In this document: in pieces, positions 49,469 through 61,687 of the stretch
Layout: every line of letters starts with the position of its first letter
How positions within the stretch are numbered: position 1 is the first letter of the stretch
Source of the DNA: Cristatella mucedo
Taxonomy: Eukaryota; Bryozoa; Phylactolaemata; Cristatellidae
Assembly (NCBI GenBank): GCA_009760855.2
Contig: WPIO01000175.1
Span: 195,001 to 259,000, forward strand
DNA: 64,000 nt
Direction: 5' to 3'
Notes under the pieces: generated by a model
The model's input: only the letters and a program-made list of their open reading frames with translations
Databases searched by the model: none
What the model was told of the DNA's origin: nothing
Made by a program: the position numbers and the translations under genes

Positions 49469-49522
49469 GATGAACTGTCTAGACCTAGACCTTGGCTTAG
49501 ACCAAGGTCTAGGCAGTTCATC
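49469..49522. repeat. Near-perfect inverted repeat (hairpin)
   Basis: CCTAGACCTTGG and CCAAGGTCTAGG are perfect 12-bp arms around a 6-nt CTTAGA loop. Beyond a 6-nt bulge on the left (TCTAGA), GATGAACTG pairs perfectly with CAGTTCATC. A 21-bp stem in total. Confidence 0.9.
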
Positions 49523-50029
49523 CCTAGCGTAGCGAAATCCATAAGAAATCCGCTGTGCGGAGCCAAACTTTTTAAAGCAATATTTTGAATGCAATTGTGT
49601 TTAAAGTGTAAACATGAATTTTCACGATGTCGGGAGTGTGCATTCTCGGTCCACTCCGACCAATGGATCTCTCTGGAAGTATTGCACTCAGGAAGTACTA
49701 TAACTGCAGCCAGAACTAGGCTGCCAAACCGGAACTGAGCTCGTGAGATCTCATGCAAAGCCCGCGGCTGTCCAGGAGTGCACATCCCGCGGCACTGGCC
49801 CTGCTGCTGCTGCTGATGCGCTACGATCTACTTTCGCAGCTTAGTTCAGCTCAATACAATGCTCTATAAACGATACAATATTTTGCAGGCAACTGCAACT
49901 AAACATGAGTTGCGAAATATTTGAGGAGCAATTGCATAAATACTACCTTGTGACGCGCAATGGGCTGGAACGATGTAGGAAGCAGCAGCAGAGGAGCTGG
50001 GCATTTGTAGTAACTTTGCATGATACCGC

Positions 50030-50960
50030 ATGTTAAGCTTATGCGGGTAGTCGGTCGCAGCAAAGGACGGCTCCGACAGCTGTCGTTTATTTTCGAACGA
50101 AGGAACCGGGCCGGAGTGGCCGCTGCGACGGCGAAGGAAGTGGAAGAATATCGAAGGCCACGTCTGGATATCTGCTGTTCTCCTTTGGCGGCTTCCGTCG
50201 GAGGATCACTGGAGTATCGCGCTGTCGCGGGATAGCGCAGACGCCGCGCCTCATCGTATCCGTCGAGATTCTAACCACCGAGATAGCAGTCGTCGCAGCG
50301 CTGACCGGCGCGGCAGCCATCGGTCGCGGCCCGTCGCTGGCTGGCGAAGTCGCTGGTGACCTCGACATCTGCAGCGGTGACCGCGCGCAGACCTCCGATG
50401 TCGTCTGGCGGGCAGCCGCTTCGCGGAGCGGCGCCTTCCGGTCCGCGCGGACTGCCCTTTCCGGTCTGCGGATCGCTCTTGCAGCTCGTGGCTCACTCTC
50501 TCCCGCCTCGAAAGCAGCAGACTCGCCGCAGGCCTCGCAGGCCTCGCAGGCCGCCACAGGCTGCTCTCATTCGCCGCCTCGGTCACCTGCTGCCGCTCTG
50601 GCAAAGCCGTGGCAGGCGACTGTGGTCCGGACGAGCCAGAACAGGCGAGCGACGAAATTTCGCGTCCTCAGAAGATTTTTTTTTGTATCGAAGCTAGTGC
50701 AGATGCGGGTGCCTGAGCGGGAAGCTCCGCGGCGGAGGAGGTGGCACGAATCGGGCTCAGAGGAAGTAGGAAGAATCCTGAAAAATGCTACGGTGCCCTG
50801 TAGCGCGAGCCGCCGAAAATGGCGCTCCTCCGGACGGATGCTCGGTCGGATGCTGAATCCGCTGTACAGGCAGCCGGCGGCGAACCCATCCCATAGCGAG
50901 AGATCTCGCCACGACCTTCAGCTCGGCACTGGCTGACCCTGGACGCCAGGTGCATTTTGG
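50030..50960. other. CpG-rich block with unrecognised ORFs
   Basis: GC- and CpG-rich, with open frames on both strands (for example 50356-50697 plus, 50087-50557 minus) and a short 9-bp tandem (CAGGCCTCG, three times, about 50528-50556). None encodes a recognisable domain. It could be a CpG-island promoter or first exon of an unseen gene. Confidence 0.4.
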
Positions 50961-51726
50961 GAGCCGCAGACCACATCAGAATGGCTGGATATCGCGTGCC
51001 GCTAGACCCGATAGAACTCTGCCAAGGCCGCATCATCTTCGGCTGATCGGAGCAGGCTCCATGTGAGAAACCAATAGCATTGAGATTCATATGTATGGTG
51101 GCTTGCTCAGCCAATAGCAATCAGCTAGGAGTACTATATTTCGAACCTGTTTGCTACTTATACATGGTCCGTCATTGCTAGGGTCCACGTTCTTTTGTCG
51201 GCTGGACTATCAAAGGTCGTAATTTTTTCAACCGTTCACTGGTGAATGGCTTCATGGCAGCACTGCATCTCACAGGCTTATGATTGTAGCCTTTCGTCGG
51301 GACTCCTCAGAGAGATATATTTCTCGTGGCACAGCTTTTCAGCGATCGTAGCTTAGTCTGCTTCCCGGACGTTGGTGGAGCTCTCGTAATGGATGCTGCT
51401 GTATTCCACGCCATATTTTGACCCGATCTTACTCACGTCACCGTTGTTAAGTCTGTGCAGGCAGTCGTGCCAAGGAAAAGACAGCTCAGACGGACGTCGT
51501 TTATGTCCGAACAAACCAAATAGTAGCTAGAGCGGCCACCAAACTTCCGCGGTAGTTCGCTGTCTCACAGCGGACCCAAACCAATACTTGGGCAACGCTG
51601 CAAAATGTTTTGATATCAATAAATGGAAATTTTCGATAGCAACCAAAGAGAAATAGCTCTCTACGTAATTTTTTCATGTTGGAGAGGGAAAGGGTGACTG
51701 ATTAATGATATCATGCACAGAATCCG

Positions 51727-52190
51727 TAATAATAATAATAATAATGCACTTGATACAGTTGCCCTCAGAGCTCAATCTCTTTCTAGGCCCTTTACATTTG
51801 CTGCAAAGAAAAGCGCGATTGAAAGGTGAATAGTATCATGCTTGATAAACAACATGAATATCATGGTTAGGGTTGACATGCACAGGGTCAGCATGCAAGA
51901 GTGGTTAGTGGCAGCATTCACAGTGTCAGCACCCATAACCACATCAAGGACGAATCTCGGGGACCCACTAAATGCTCTCCTAAATAGGTGCGTTTAAGTT
52001 CTTTTTAAAGTGGTCAAGTCAGGGAATGTTGTGATGCAAGTCGGGAGTGAGTTCCATGCTTTGGAAGCATGCGAACTAAATGCACGGTCTTCAAAGGATT
52101 TGAGGTTTGTACCAGGTATTGGTAAGCAGTTAGATTCCAAAGAGCCGGTTGAACGATGTTTGGCCTGGTGGGGGAGAAAATCTGATAGAT
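51727..52190 (-). mobile_element. LINE 3' end, reverse orientation
   Basis: Starts (AAT)n on plus, then the reversed hairpin, reversed 3' UTR (GGTTAGTGGCAGC in this orientation), and the C-terminal coding end with the HQAKH segment on minus. The frame is partly open. Confidence 0.8.
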
Positions 52191-52399
52191 CCATACGCAT
52201 CAATGATTTGGATATCATAGTTTGTTAAACTTGGTGAGTCCAGTAGGTAAGTCTCATGCGGAGCCACATAAACTTGTAGCCAGGACTGGGGTGTACGCTG
52301 TTTCCCGCTCAACCTGTCCGTCCTAGCTATGCTGCGCTAAGCCACATGTTGCCGCAGGGCTGATGATAGATAAACTACCGTTTGATTCAACTAATTAAA

Positions 52400-54600
52400 G
52401 CGAAATCGCGCGCGCCAGCCGTAACAGGGAGCTGGAATTACTACAGGAAACTCTAGATAAATCAGGGCTATAGAAGGACGCCTGATCGTACAGATAAAAG
52501 CTTTCCCAAACGGTCGAACTTGAGAGTATTGGGCTGAAGCAATACTTGACGGCGACCGGAGGCATCATCTTGGAAACCTGCCAGCAATCGTCAAAGGTAC
52601 GAGCGAGTGTCTGCTTAAGAGTGACTCGTGCCGATGTCGCCCTTCTAAGAACCCTCCCCCCCGAGAGAGCCCGCCCAAGGATCCCACGAATGACAGACTA
52701 CGTTGGGCTTGGACTACGCGGGCCCGTTGACAAGTCACAGGGCAACCGGTTTCTCCAGTCCCCCTGTGGCTGGCTGGCCGTGGTGTACATGAACGTCAGC
52801 ACGTAGCAACCGGATAAATGGATGCACCCACCTCTGCCTGCTGTTCAGCCTGGTCGGACCTCTTCTCTCTGTCTCTACTACGGTGGCGGATTGACTAGTC
52901 CTAACCCGACCGTGTGTTGATCGTCGACGAAAAGGCGAGCGCCAACAAGCGCTCCGTCTGTCTAGATGCGAGCACCGATCAGAGTCCACTGTCGAATCTT
53001 ACGAGTATTCCTAACCGTCTACCGAAGGCCAGTTTCGTCACGGTCCTTACTACCCGAGTCAAAGGGACAGCCTTTGCTCATCCGGGCGACCCCAAGGTGG
53101 CCGTATGGCACGTCATTCGCGAGGGTCTAATTAATGAACCCTACTTGGGTACACGCTTATTGCAAGCCTCAGCTGACTCGCTGACCTTTGCAGACTGAAG
53201 GAAAGCGAGACTGCGTATGATTAACGAAGTCAGCCTCCATACGTTCCGTAACGAATATAAGTGCTTAATTATTTTTGCTCTCTGTCTCTCTTTAAGGTAG
53301 CGGCACAACTAAAATTAAGAAGGTTAACTCTCTTTTTAGATTAGTATTTTTTGTTTTGATGGGAACAGGTTCCGATCGCAAAGGAGATTAGCCTGCCAAA
53401 TATTTACGTAACTATTACAGACAGCCACATTAGAATCAAACAAGGGTGCAAACTAATAAGCGTCAAGCTTTAGAAGGTCAACGCAAGCGAAACTCTTATC
53501 AAGCACAACAAGAGAAAGAAGAGAAAGCTAACGTGCTCTACACGCTCGACGAATATGTCGTTTGCACCATAGCTAAATGCCCTAACACAAGGATTAAAAG
53601 TATAAACAATAAGTAGAGTCAGAGGGTTTCAGATGAAATACATGCCAATCCGTGCCCATTTTACATACAATCTGAGGAAATAAGGAAACGTATGCTTAAA
53701 AATAAATCAGTAAGCAGCACAAATTTTTATCAATTCTTTCGCGATCAAATTCAGTTACTAATAGCAAAATTCGGGACAAATAAGCAATTTCTAAGAAAAT
53801 TGAGGACCAGTATAATTCATAATAGTTCATAATGCATTTCGTTGCTGTTTAATTCCTTTGCTTAAAAACCGTGGGCGACAGAAGCTTTTGCTTTGCAGGT
53901 CCTTGACTGCGGAACTCGCTTCCACAATTCTTACGCAACGACCACTCCTCTCCTGCTGGCGACTATTGCTTATCCATCCCATCCGCCCTGAGCTGCTACT
54001 TCCACGTTACTGACTACCTAAACTGATCTCCTGACTCAGCTATGCTTTTCAGTTTCTTTTTGTTGCCCGAGAAGAAGTCAGTTGGCTGCCGATTGCATAC
54101 CGAAAGCCGTTTAAGCTGTCAGTGGCCTTTACAAAACTGTCTTGCATGACACCCAGATTGTCTTTGTGGAGTTACATATGGAGATACATTCAAGTAAATA
54201 CTAACATAAGAATAAATAAAATCAACCACCAAGTAATCATTGAAGGAAAATGCACATAGACACCACGTACAAATTAAAAAAGAATTGTATTTGTAAATCT
54301 GAAAGTGCCTCTGTTTCCTCATGTTGAATATCTTTTGTCGGCCGCTCGAAATTAGCCCTGCCACAAGGCACTCAGCAATCTGAACGCAATCTGGGACGGT
54401 TAGACGGTTAGCTGTCAGCTCTGTGATATCCAAAAATCTTCCATTATAATCAGATGGTCATGGCTGACATTTGGCGAATGACTTGGACGACGAGCGATGG
54501 TTTGGAATAGCGAAGGTTGAGCTGAGTGTAATGAACGTAGAAAAGAATCCTATTATTTTGTTTGGTGAAGATATCGACAGAAGTGCGCCACTCACTCCCA
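52400..54600. other. No gene recognised
   Basis: Two plus-strand ORFs of 80-95 codons (52546-52806, 52914-53198) have no family I recognise. The rest is AT-rich and featureless. Confidence 0.4.
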
Positions 54601-54615
54601 AACGGTAGTTTGGTA

Positions 54616-54800
54616 GTGAGCCGTGCTGGCACACTAGGTAAGGTGGTTAATATTGGTGGATAAGGTTGCATTTCACGACCCAGGACCCGAGGTCACGTGG
54701 GTTCGAATCCTGCGGTGATGGGCGATCCTTTATCGCCGCTGCAAGCAGCGTCGGTGACGGCCATAAAGGTTCTTCTTTCGCTATTCAAAAGAGGCTGTTA
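54616..54800 (+). mobile_element. tRNA-derived SINE (family 1) with small internal insertions
   Basis: The head GTGCTGGCACACTAGGTAAG is followed by about 20 extra bases, then CATTTCACGACC and a perfect GGTTCGAATCC B box. Body and 3' end (AAAAGAGGCTGTTAAAG) match the family. The insertions disrupt the anticodon-arm region. Confidence 0.8.
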
Positions 54801-55521
54801 AAGTCAAAGTTTAAAAGTTCAAAAGTTCAAAAGAGGAAGTGATTCAATGAGCCGGTATTTTTTGGGTGGCTACCTTGGTAGTCGCGCCCCAAAGAGCGTC
54901 TCCGGCCCAATTCTGCCTATCGGGATATACAGTCGCAAACTCGTTGGCGTGCTCTAGGTAGAGCTAAAAAGCACCGTTAGGTTGTTTTTTTACCAAAATT
55001 TATTCGCAGGCGCACTACGTCGATCCTCGAAAAAGTCCCTAGCTGCGTGCGAACACGCACACGCACATGCACCCAAGATACAGGCTACGCTCGCCATGTG
55101 AACATATTTGGAGACGTCCGCTGAATTTCCGTTCTGCTGTCGCCGTTGGTTCGTCTGTGGCAGTCGATAGCTGGCTTAAGTGCCCGCAGCCTCCCTCGTG
55201 TTAGCACAAGCGAGTCAGGCGACTGCTGTGGAGGTAGAGGGGTGGGGTAGAGTGGAGAGGTCGTGTGGTGGAGAGGTGGAGAGGTGCGGTAGAGTCGCTG
55301 CTTACAGCACGCGCCGCCTTGTTCTTTTATTAGGAAGCTGTAGCAAAAGAATGGCCTGCAATTTTGGGCCTGACACCGCGGACCACTACGGTAAAACAAT
55401 TACTGCCTTTACTCGACAGCTGATGAGCAACAATGTCCCGCTCGAGTGCCTACAGAAGAGCTTAAGACAATCCTACCGAACCGATTTTGGGCCGAGTTTG
55501 ACTGGTTAGCCAAAATCGACC

Positions 55522-55685
55522 AGTCAAATACAAATAAATAAATACAATTCATTTATATAGCACCGCAAGAGAATTTAATCTCTATTCAGGCGCTTCACAT
55601 ATGGCTCGGGGCTCGAGCCCACGACCTCAGTCAGACCTTGGTCGGTGCGAGCACCTTAACCGCTAGACCAAACCAGCTCGGCGCA
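55522..55685 (-). mobile_element. tRNA-derived SINE (family 2) with LINE-like 3' hairpin
   Basis: Reverse complement: head TTTGGTCTAGCGGTTAAGG, B-box variant GGCTCGAGCCC, then GTGAAGCGCCTGAATAGAG...AATTCTCTTGCGGTGCTAT, a stem-loop homologous in layout to the LINE tail, and an A/T-rich end. Confidence 0.7.
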
Positions 55686-56140
55686 CTCAGTCGCCACACT
55701 CCAACCAATCGCCACTCCAATCAGTCGCCACACTTCAACCGAAGCGGACAGGCTTTTCAGAAATGCTGCGGATGGCTCTTGAGCCTGTCCTACGCGCATC
55801 AAGTCTTGTCTCGCGCATCAAGTCTTTTCACTGGTCCTACAATAACTGCTGTACCCTCTTGCTCAATGGTCAAGGTCAGGGGAGCTTTTCTGCATAGCAA
55901 TTACTTTTATGCCACTAAATAAAGTCCACCTGGTGATGCGCTATATAATTCTAGGAGAAGCAGATGTGGGCGTTATCCTGAGCAGCATTGTTCTGATGGT
56001 TGCTGTAAAACTGCAGCAGAGCAGTGCATGGGAAATGGTTATCGATAGTTACCTGGATGATGGGTGCGCGATAGAAAGACCTGATGAAGTGATGTAGTCG
56101 ACGTGATTCCTTTCCAGATTGTATAAAGCACATGGTAAAA

Positions 56141-56640
56141 ACGTCAGCCTACCTGTCAGATCTACTGCCCTCCAGGCTAAACTTAGTACCACCCGCTTTT
56201 TGGAATCTAACTGTTTGCACAAACCCCGTACAAATCTCAAATCATCTGGAGACCACGCCTTTAGCTGGTATGCTCCCAAAGCCCGGAACTGACTCTCAAC
56301 TTGCGTCACGACATCTCCCGACTTGTTGGCATTTAAAAGGAAACTAAAATTGCACCTATTTATCACAACTTTTAGTAAGTCCCTGTGATTCGTCTTTTAT
56401 GTGCTCATGCGTGCTGACACTGTGCATTCTGCCACTAACCATACTTGCATGCTGACCCTGTGCGCGGTACCCATAACCATGGTATTTCTGTAGTTCATTG
56501 AGCATGCCACCACTAACCATTCGATCGAGCTTAATTTGCCGCAAATGTAAAGTACCTAGAAAGAGACTGAGTTCTCCGAGGGCGCTTTATTAAGCGTGTT
56601 AATAATAATACTACTAATAATATTATAATTATGCAGCTGC
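56141..56640 (+). mobile_element. LINE 3' end
   Basis: The coding end (TACCTGTCAGATCTACTGCC onward), 3' UTR, hairpin with mutated left arm (AAAGTACC) and an AATAAT-type tail. Several stops; dead copy. Confidence 0.75.
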
Positions 56641-56685
56641 TGTGCCAATAGTCACTCTCAAGTATTTTGGATAAGAATGGGGGTT

Positions 56686-57240
56686 CGAATGCATTCGAGT
56701 GGACGAAAGGTTTCTTCGGCTCTCATTAGCCAACTATAGCGAATGTGACTATAGCGAAAGCTTATTTGGGTTTTCCACTAAAATACTCACATCCTCAAGT
56801 CTGTGGCATGCAATTCAACGGTTTGGGCAAAATATTAATAACTCCAAAGGGAAAGAACTTATTCAAATAATGCTTAATATAAAAATTTTCCAACAATTTT
56901 TTGCACTAAATAAACAATAAAACACTAAATGAACACTAAACAAACAAATAGCAGCAGTCTCTACGGTTTGCCAGATGGAAGCACCCAAGTGTTGTGGCCC
57001 TGAGCAGCATAGCCCTTCTTGTGAATACCGAAACTAGAGCATTCAAACCACGGCAACAACACATAACACGTAAGCGACTAATACTGATAGTGAGAGCATT
57101 TGCAGTCTGTGACGAAGCTTTATTTAGATATAATTTAGCATAATAAGTAATAATAAAATAGCATAATAAGTTTAGCTGTCGACATTCGCATTCGAGTGGA
57201 CGAAAGGTTTCTCGGCTCTCATGAGCTATAGTCGCTTCTA
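56686..57240 (+). repeat. Pair of ~45-bp direct repeats, ~500 bp apart
   Basis: CATTCGAGTGGACGAAAGG then TTTC(TT)CGGCTCTCAT(T/G)AGC occurs at about 56690-56735 and again at about 57191-57235. The intervening DNA is not recognised. Confidence 0.7.
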
Positions 57241-58137
57241 AATTCGTGATCTGACATCTTGTCTCCGAGCGAGGACTGCCGGGACATCGCTGACAACCAC
57301 GGGTTTACAGTCGAATCTCTCTGTATGCATCCTTTTTGTACGCATAATCTCTCGAAGGACACAGAAACTAATCAAACCGACTATTTCGGTGCCTGCCGGG
57401 CTTCATGCATAACCTCATCTGAATTGCGTGAGCGTTAATTTTTTGTGGACTTACGCTGTGGCGTACATTTTACTTTTGTCATCGATGACGTAGCAAAACG
57501 AAATCTTACCAGCTCAAATATATGTAGTATACATGACGCGTATGCTGTATCTAATGCAATATGAGCCGGAAGTTTTTTCCTTCAATATTCGATAGTTTCT
57601 GAGAACATAGTGCAAGGAAGGCTACGGGTGTCACGTGACTAAGAGCTGCAGTAAGCAACATATCTATTGGTCACCAGTTAGCATCTGCGGGTTTCCACGT
57701 ATGCCACTAGCTGTCCACCGGATATTTTTTCTTCTATACACTTCGCTTTAAGCAGGCGATTAAACAAGTTCGTCAGGGACTGAATCATTAGATCTTTTAA
57801 TTGCTACTACTGTATGTCTTCTGGGACAGAACAAGCCGTTTGCGGACGAAGCGGTAACCTCTTCTAAATCTACGACCCAATCAATATTTCGGTACAATGA
57901 TGGATTTGTACGCACTATTCAATCATACATGTAAAAAAACGCAAGAAAAAGTGAGTGCACTTTATGTAACTGTGCATTGCCAGTTTTCATTCGAGAGTAA
58001 TTTCAGGCCCGCTGCAAACATCCGGCTGCAGCTTCCTCTGCCGACTCACTCTAATCGAAGGATGCTGAGCGGCTAAAATACCTCTCATATCTATGACTGC
58101 TTAAGGATTCTAAGCCCAAAACTAGCCGCACTCGCAT

Positions 58138-58222
58138 GTCACCTGTGTAGCAGCAGTACAGAGCCTGGTCAGTACATTGCCACCTGTGCAGCAGCAGTAT
58201 TGTGCCTAGTCAGTACATTGCC
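58138..58222 (+). repeat. Tandem duplication, ~42-bp unit, two copies
   Basis: CACCTGTGTAGCAGCAGTA...GGTCAGTACATTG is followed directly by CACCTGTGCAGCAGCAGTA...AGTCAGTACATTG. Confidence 0.75.
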
Positions 58223-58811
58223 AATCTAGCCTGGTTGGTACCGCCTGGAGTCACAGAATATGGCCGAATCGTCTCACGTAACTGTCTGAAAAAGATTATT
58301 TGATAGAGCAGCTCGTGGTGTTTTACGCTGCCGCTTCCTGGAACCCACCATTGTTGGTGAAGAGGGGTCTAAATTCATAAATTAAGTCCTGCTGGGTTCT
58401 CCGGAGCAACGTTTTCAGTTTTCAAATAAGAAATCACAGTTCGACGACCCTCGATGTCGTTAGAATAATAGTTGTACAGCTGTTCAAAAATGCAGATTGG
58501 GCCGGGCCATTGGAAGCCATTGTCGGAGAACTGACATGGGCAATGTCATGAAATTTTGTTCGTGAACTCGGAGCATTGTTTGCCATAACATGAAATTAAT
58601 CCGCAGTTGCGCAACGCTTACTGTGGAAATAGCAGCTGCGTGGCTCTGTCGAACTGCCATGCAGCTGCCAGCGAGAAAATCTTTAACAATAGAGCGATTA
58701 TTGCTGCGTCTGCCACTACGTGGCTCCGGCGGAGTTGGTCCGTTTGCCGTTTGTCTAAACTTTAATGAGCGCGTTCCCTGGGCGTGCCGCCTGCCTGACG
58801 TCACACGAAAA

Positions 58812-58900
58812 TTATAATAATAGTAACAGTACGTTTTGCCATGTAAAAAAATCCAGTCTCTTTCTAGGAACTTTACATTTGCAGCGAAGGAAGACGATCT
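58812..58900 (-). mobile_element. LINE tail fragment, reverse
   Basis: ATAATAATAG, then the reversed hairpin strand (TCTCTTTCTAGGAACTTTAC) and GCAGCGAAGGAAGACGATC. Confidence 0.6.
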
Positions 58901-59042
58901 TGCTGTAGATCGACGGTGGCGCCATCTGGCAGGCCAGAAGGCGCGATGCCCGATTCGCACGCAGCGCGACAACTCTCTCCTCCCCTCGGTATCGTCGCTG
59001 GCCAGTCGGAGCTCTGGGCGGTCTACGCCATCGGAAAACCTT

Positions 59043-59380
59043 AGCCTTGAACTCACTTCCGACTCGTGTCGCGACATCCCCAGATTTGACCGCATTTAAA
59101 ATGAAACTGAAAACGCATCTGTTTATCATCGCATTTAGTGGGTCAGAGTAATTCGCCTCTCCCGTGCTTATGCGTCCTGACACTTTGCATGCTGCCGCTA
59201 ACCATGTTTGCATGCCGACCCTGTGCATGTCACCTCTAACCATGTTATGCTTGTTGTTCATTGAGGTTGCTACTGCTAACCGTTCGGTCGTGCTTCCTTC
59301 ACAGCTAATATGAAGTACCTAGAAAGAGATGCAGGTATCCGGGGCGCTATAAAGAATGCATTATTATTATTATTATTACT
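59043..59380 (+). mobile_element. LINE 3' end
   Basis: C-terminal coding end (ACTCACTTCCGACTCGTGTC), 3' UTR, decayed hairpin and a long (ATT)n tail. Confidence 0.75.
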
Positions 59381-59399
59381 TACAGGAACGAAGCTCAGA

Positions 59400-60700
59400 G
59401 CTAGCATTTTTTGACGTGCATTCACAGATTTTCGTCGTCACGGTATTCTGCTGCAAGATGTAAATCTCAAAGCAAACGCTGAAGTATCTGTCCAAGATCA
59501 AGAAATCATTCAACTAGACTAGCTGGTCCTCAGGAAAGGTAGATGAACAGCTACTCTGACTAGCTAGCCCAATATCTGACATAATATTTTTCCGGATTCA
59601 AAACTGGGACGAGCTGTTATTAATTCCATACCAGCCGTTAAATGCATTATTTTTTATTTGTTGGTTTAACAGTAGCTGATTTAAAAGAAAGCAAGCTAAA
59701 ATCAATTAAACCACGCACTCATTAAAAACTGTTACTATAGTTGTGCGCTCTCTTGTGTACGCATTTGCCTGGGTTTCTTGCACTCCAAGCCTTTTTCGGC
59801 GTGCATGTGTGGCGCGCGCTTTTGCCGGCGCACTTCTGTCGGCGAACTTTTTTTCTAGAAAGATTTTTGTTGAGGTGTGGCGGCATTGTTTGCATTAGCT
59901 CGGCGAGGTGGTTTTTCCGCCCTCGCCCTCGAGGAAGAGTCCACGCACTTCAAGATTCAGGGCGTAATTTCGAATTTCCGTGCAGAAGCTTCTATTGCCC
60001 ACTGCCAGCGAGCGGTGCGATAGCCACCAATGCTCGTCTAGATGAGTGAGGCCACTGAATCAGCCTTCACCTTCACTTCAGTTTACAGCAAAGTTTGCTC
60101 ACGCTGTTTGCACTCCTAGAATTATACGGTCCACATTGGCATCTCGCGTGAGATTTGCTCTGAACTCGTGTTGTGTACGCACGTCTGCTCCCTCACAGGG
60201 CAGTGGCGCAAATCGCCGTGCAGCGTCACCCACTTTCGGAAGGACTATCGTCAGCTTATGTATCGCAAAGGCCTCAGCGACAGCGACGCTCCTTCGCGAA
60301 GCTGCTGGTCTGCCAATCGTGGCTTTGATGGGCTCGCCTCCCGCAAGACGATTCTAAAGAAATTTGCTTACCTGCTACAATTAGGAGCTGGATGGCTGAG
60401 CGATGAAAATTTAGGTCAGCATTAATACCATCATCCGTCTCCTCTCCACTAATAACCTTCAAGGAGTTCCATTTGAAATATAGCTCTTCGAGTAGGAGTA
60501 CACAGAAATACATTAGAAGAATTCAAGAAAGCGCAATAACTGTTTATTAAATGTAAGAGAAGTTACTCGAGGTAAGAAAGTCTCGTCTCCGCTTGTATAG
60601 AAAATGACAGCTTGGTCAAGTCAGATCAAGAGCTCAGTTCCGCTTTTGCTTTGGCTTGTTCGGACGAGCTGCGCCGAGCGGATCGGCGCATTTAGACAGA
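59400..60700. other. No confident gene
   Basis: An open plus frame at 60168-60425 follows an acceptor-like CTCACAG, but its protein is not recognised and no donor or partner exon is clear. Confidence 0.4.
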
Positions 60701-60701
60701 T

Positions 60702-60878
60702 AAAAAAATGCTAGCTGATTTAACAGCCTCTTTTTGTATAGCAACTTTGAAGCGCCTTTACGGCTATCACGACCGCTTGCAGTGGCTATAAAGGATCGCC
60801 CACCGCAGGAGTCGAATCCACGACCTCGGCCCCGAGGTCGTGAAAAGCAACCGCCTTACCTAGTGAGCCATTGCGGCT
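60702..60878 (-). mobile_element. tRNA-derived SINE (family 1)
   Basis: The reverse complement gives the family 1 head (CTAGGTAAGGCGGTTGC), a perfect stem CGACCTCGG/CCGAGGTCG, a B box with an inserted/changed base, the body, and the TTAAATCAGCTAGC end followed by an A/T-rich tail. Confidence 0.85.
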
Positions 60879-61687
60879 GGCTTTCAACGCATTTCACTAC
60901 TACGGGTTTTAATTTTTGCATGACTTCGCGCACGACTTTTCTCAACGCTGACCTCTTTTATTTTAGCGAATCTGGCACGAATTCCATCTCGTCTCGTGCC
61001 TTCTTGCGGCGGAGCCGTGAGCGGCTCGATTCAGTTTCCGCTGCCGCCGCTCGTTTAAAGGCCGCGGGCCGGAAGTCGTGCGCGAGCGCGGCGGCCCAAC
61101 GAGCGCGCGACGGCGACCTTTCTTCGCTCAAGCTAAAGGACGCGTTATGCCTCTGTACTTTGTAGCGCACAAGTACAACTCCGACTGCCTGGCGTGGCAG
61201 CTCGCTGCAAGAGCGCCATTCGTCGCCCGGCGCGTCCTTGGAGAGTTCGCCGGCTGGCGCCGCTGCCGCCCTTTACGGACAGGCTGCTTTAGGCCTGTCC
61301 GTTGAGCTAATCGATTCGCTCCTTGCATCGCTCGTTATGCCTGAGCGAGATCAATAATTGCATCATTTGACCGCAGTCCAGAAAGGGTAAGCTTCTTAAT
61401 TACTCGGTTCAATTACGTAATAGATCGCCAAGCGTCTCGCGGGACGCCGGTCGTCGCTCAGGCGGCGAAAAGGCAGAGTCGTTCGCCATCGGCTACCATC
61501 AAGGTGCTCGCTACCGCCGCCTACGGCGGCGGCACGGACAGTCAACGCCGCATCGCGCCTCGCCGACTGGCGTGGCGGCCCAGCTAGCGCGGCGGCGGCG
61601 GCGGCTCCTCGCGGTAGGGCAGCAGGGAGGGCTCGTCGCGGCCTCGTCGCGCACGCACGCGCGCCGTCCCTGAGACGCGCCAGCGAC

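Noticed and set aside
50087-50697. Overlapping plus and minus ORFs in a CpG-rich block
   Set aside because: Both strands open through composition, with no domain, signal peptide or splice context.
60168-60425. Possible exon of an unknown gene
   Set aside because: Acceptor-like start only. The protein is unrecognised and no partner exon is seen.
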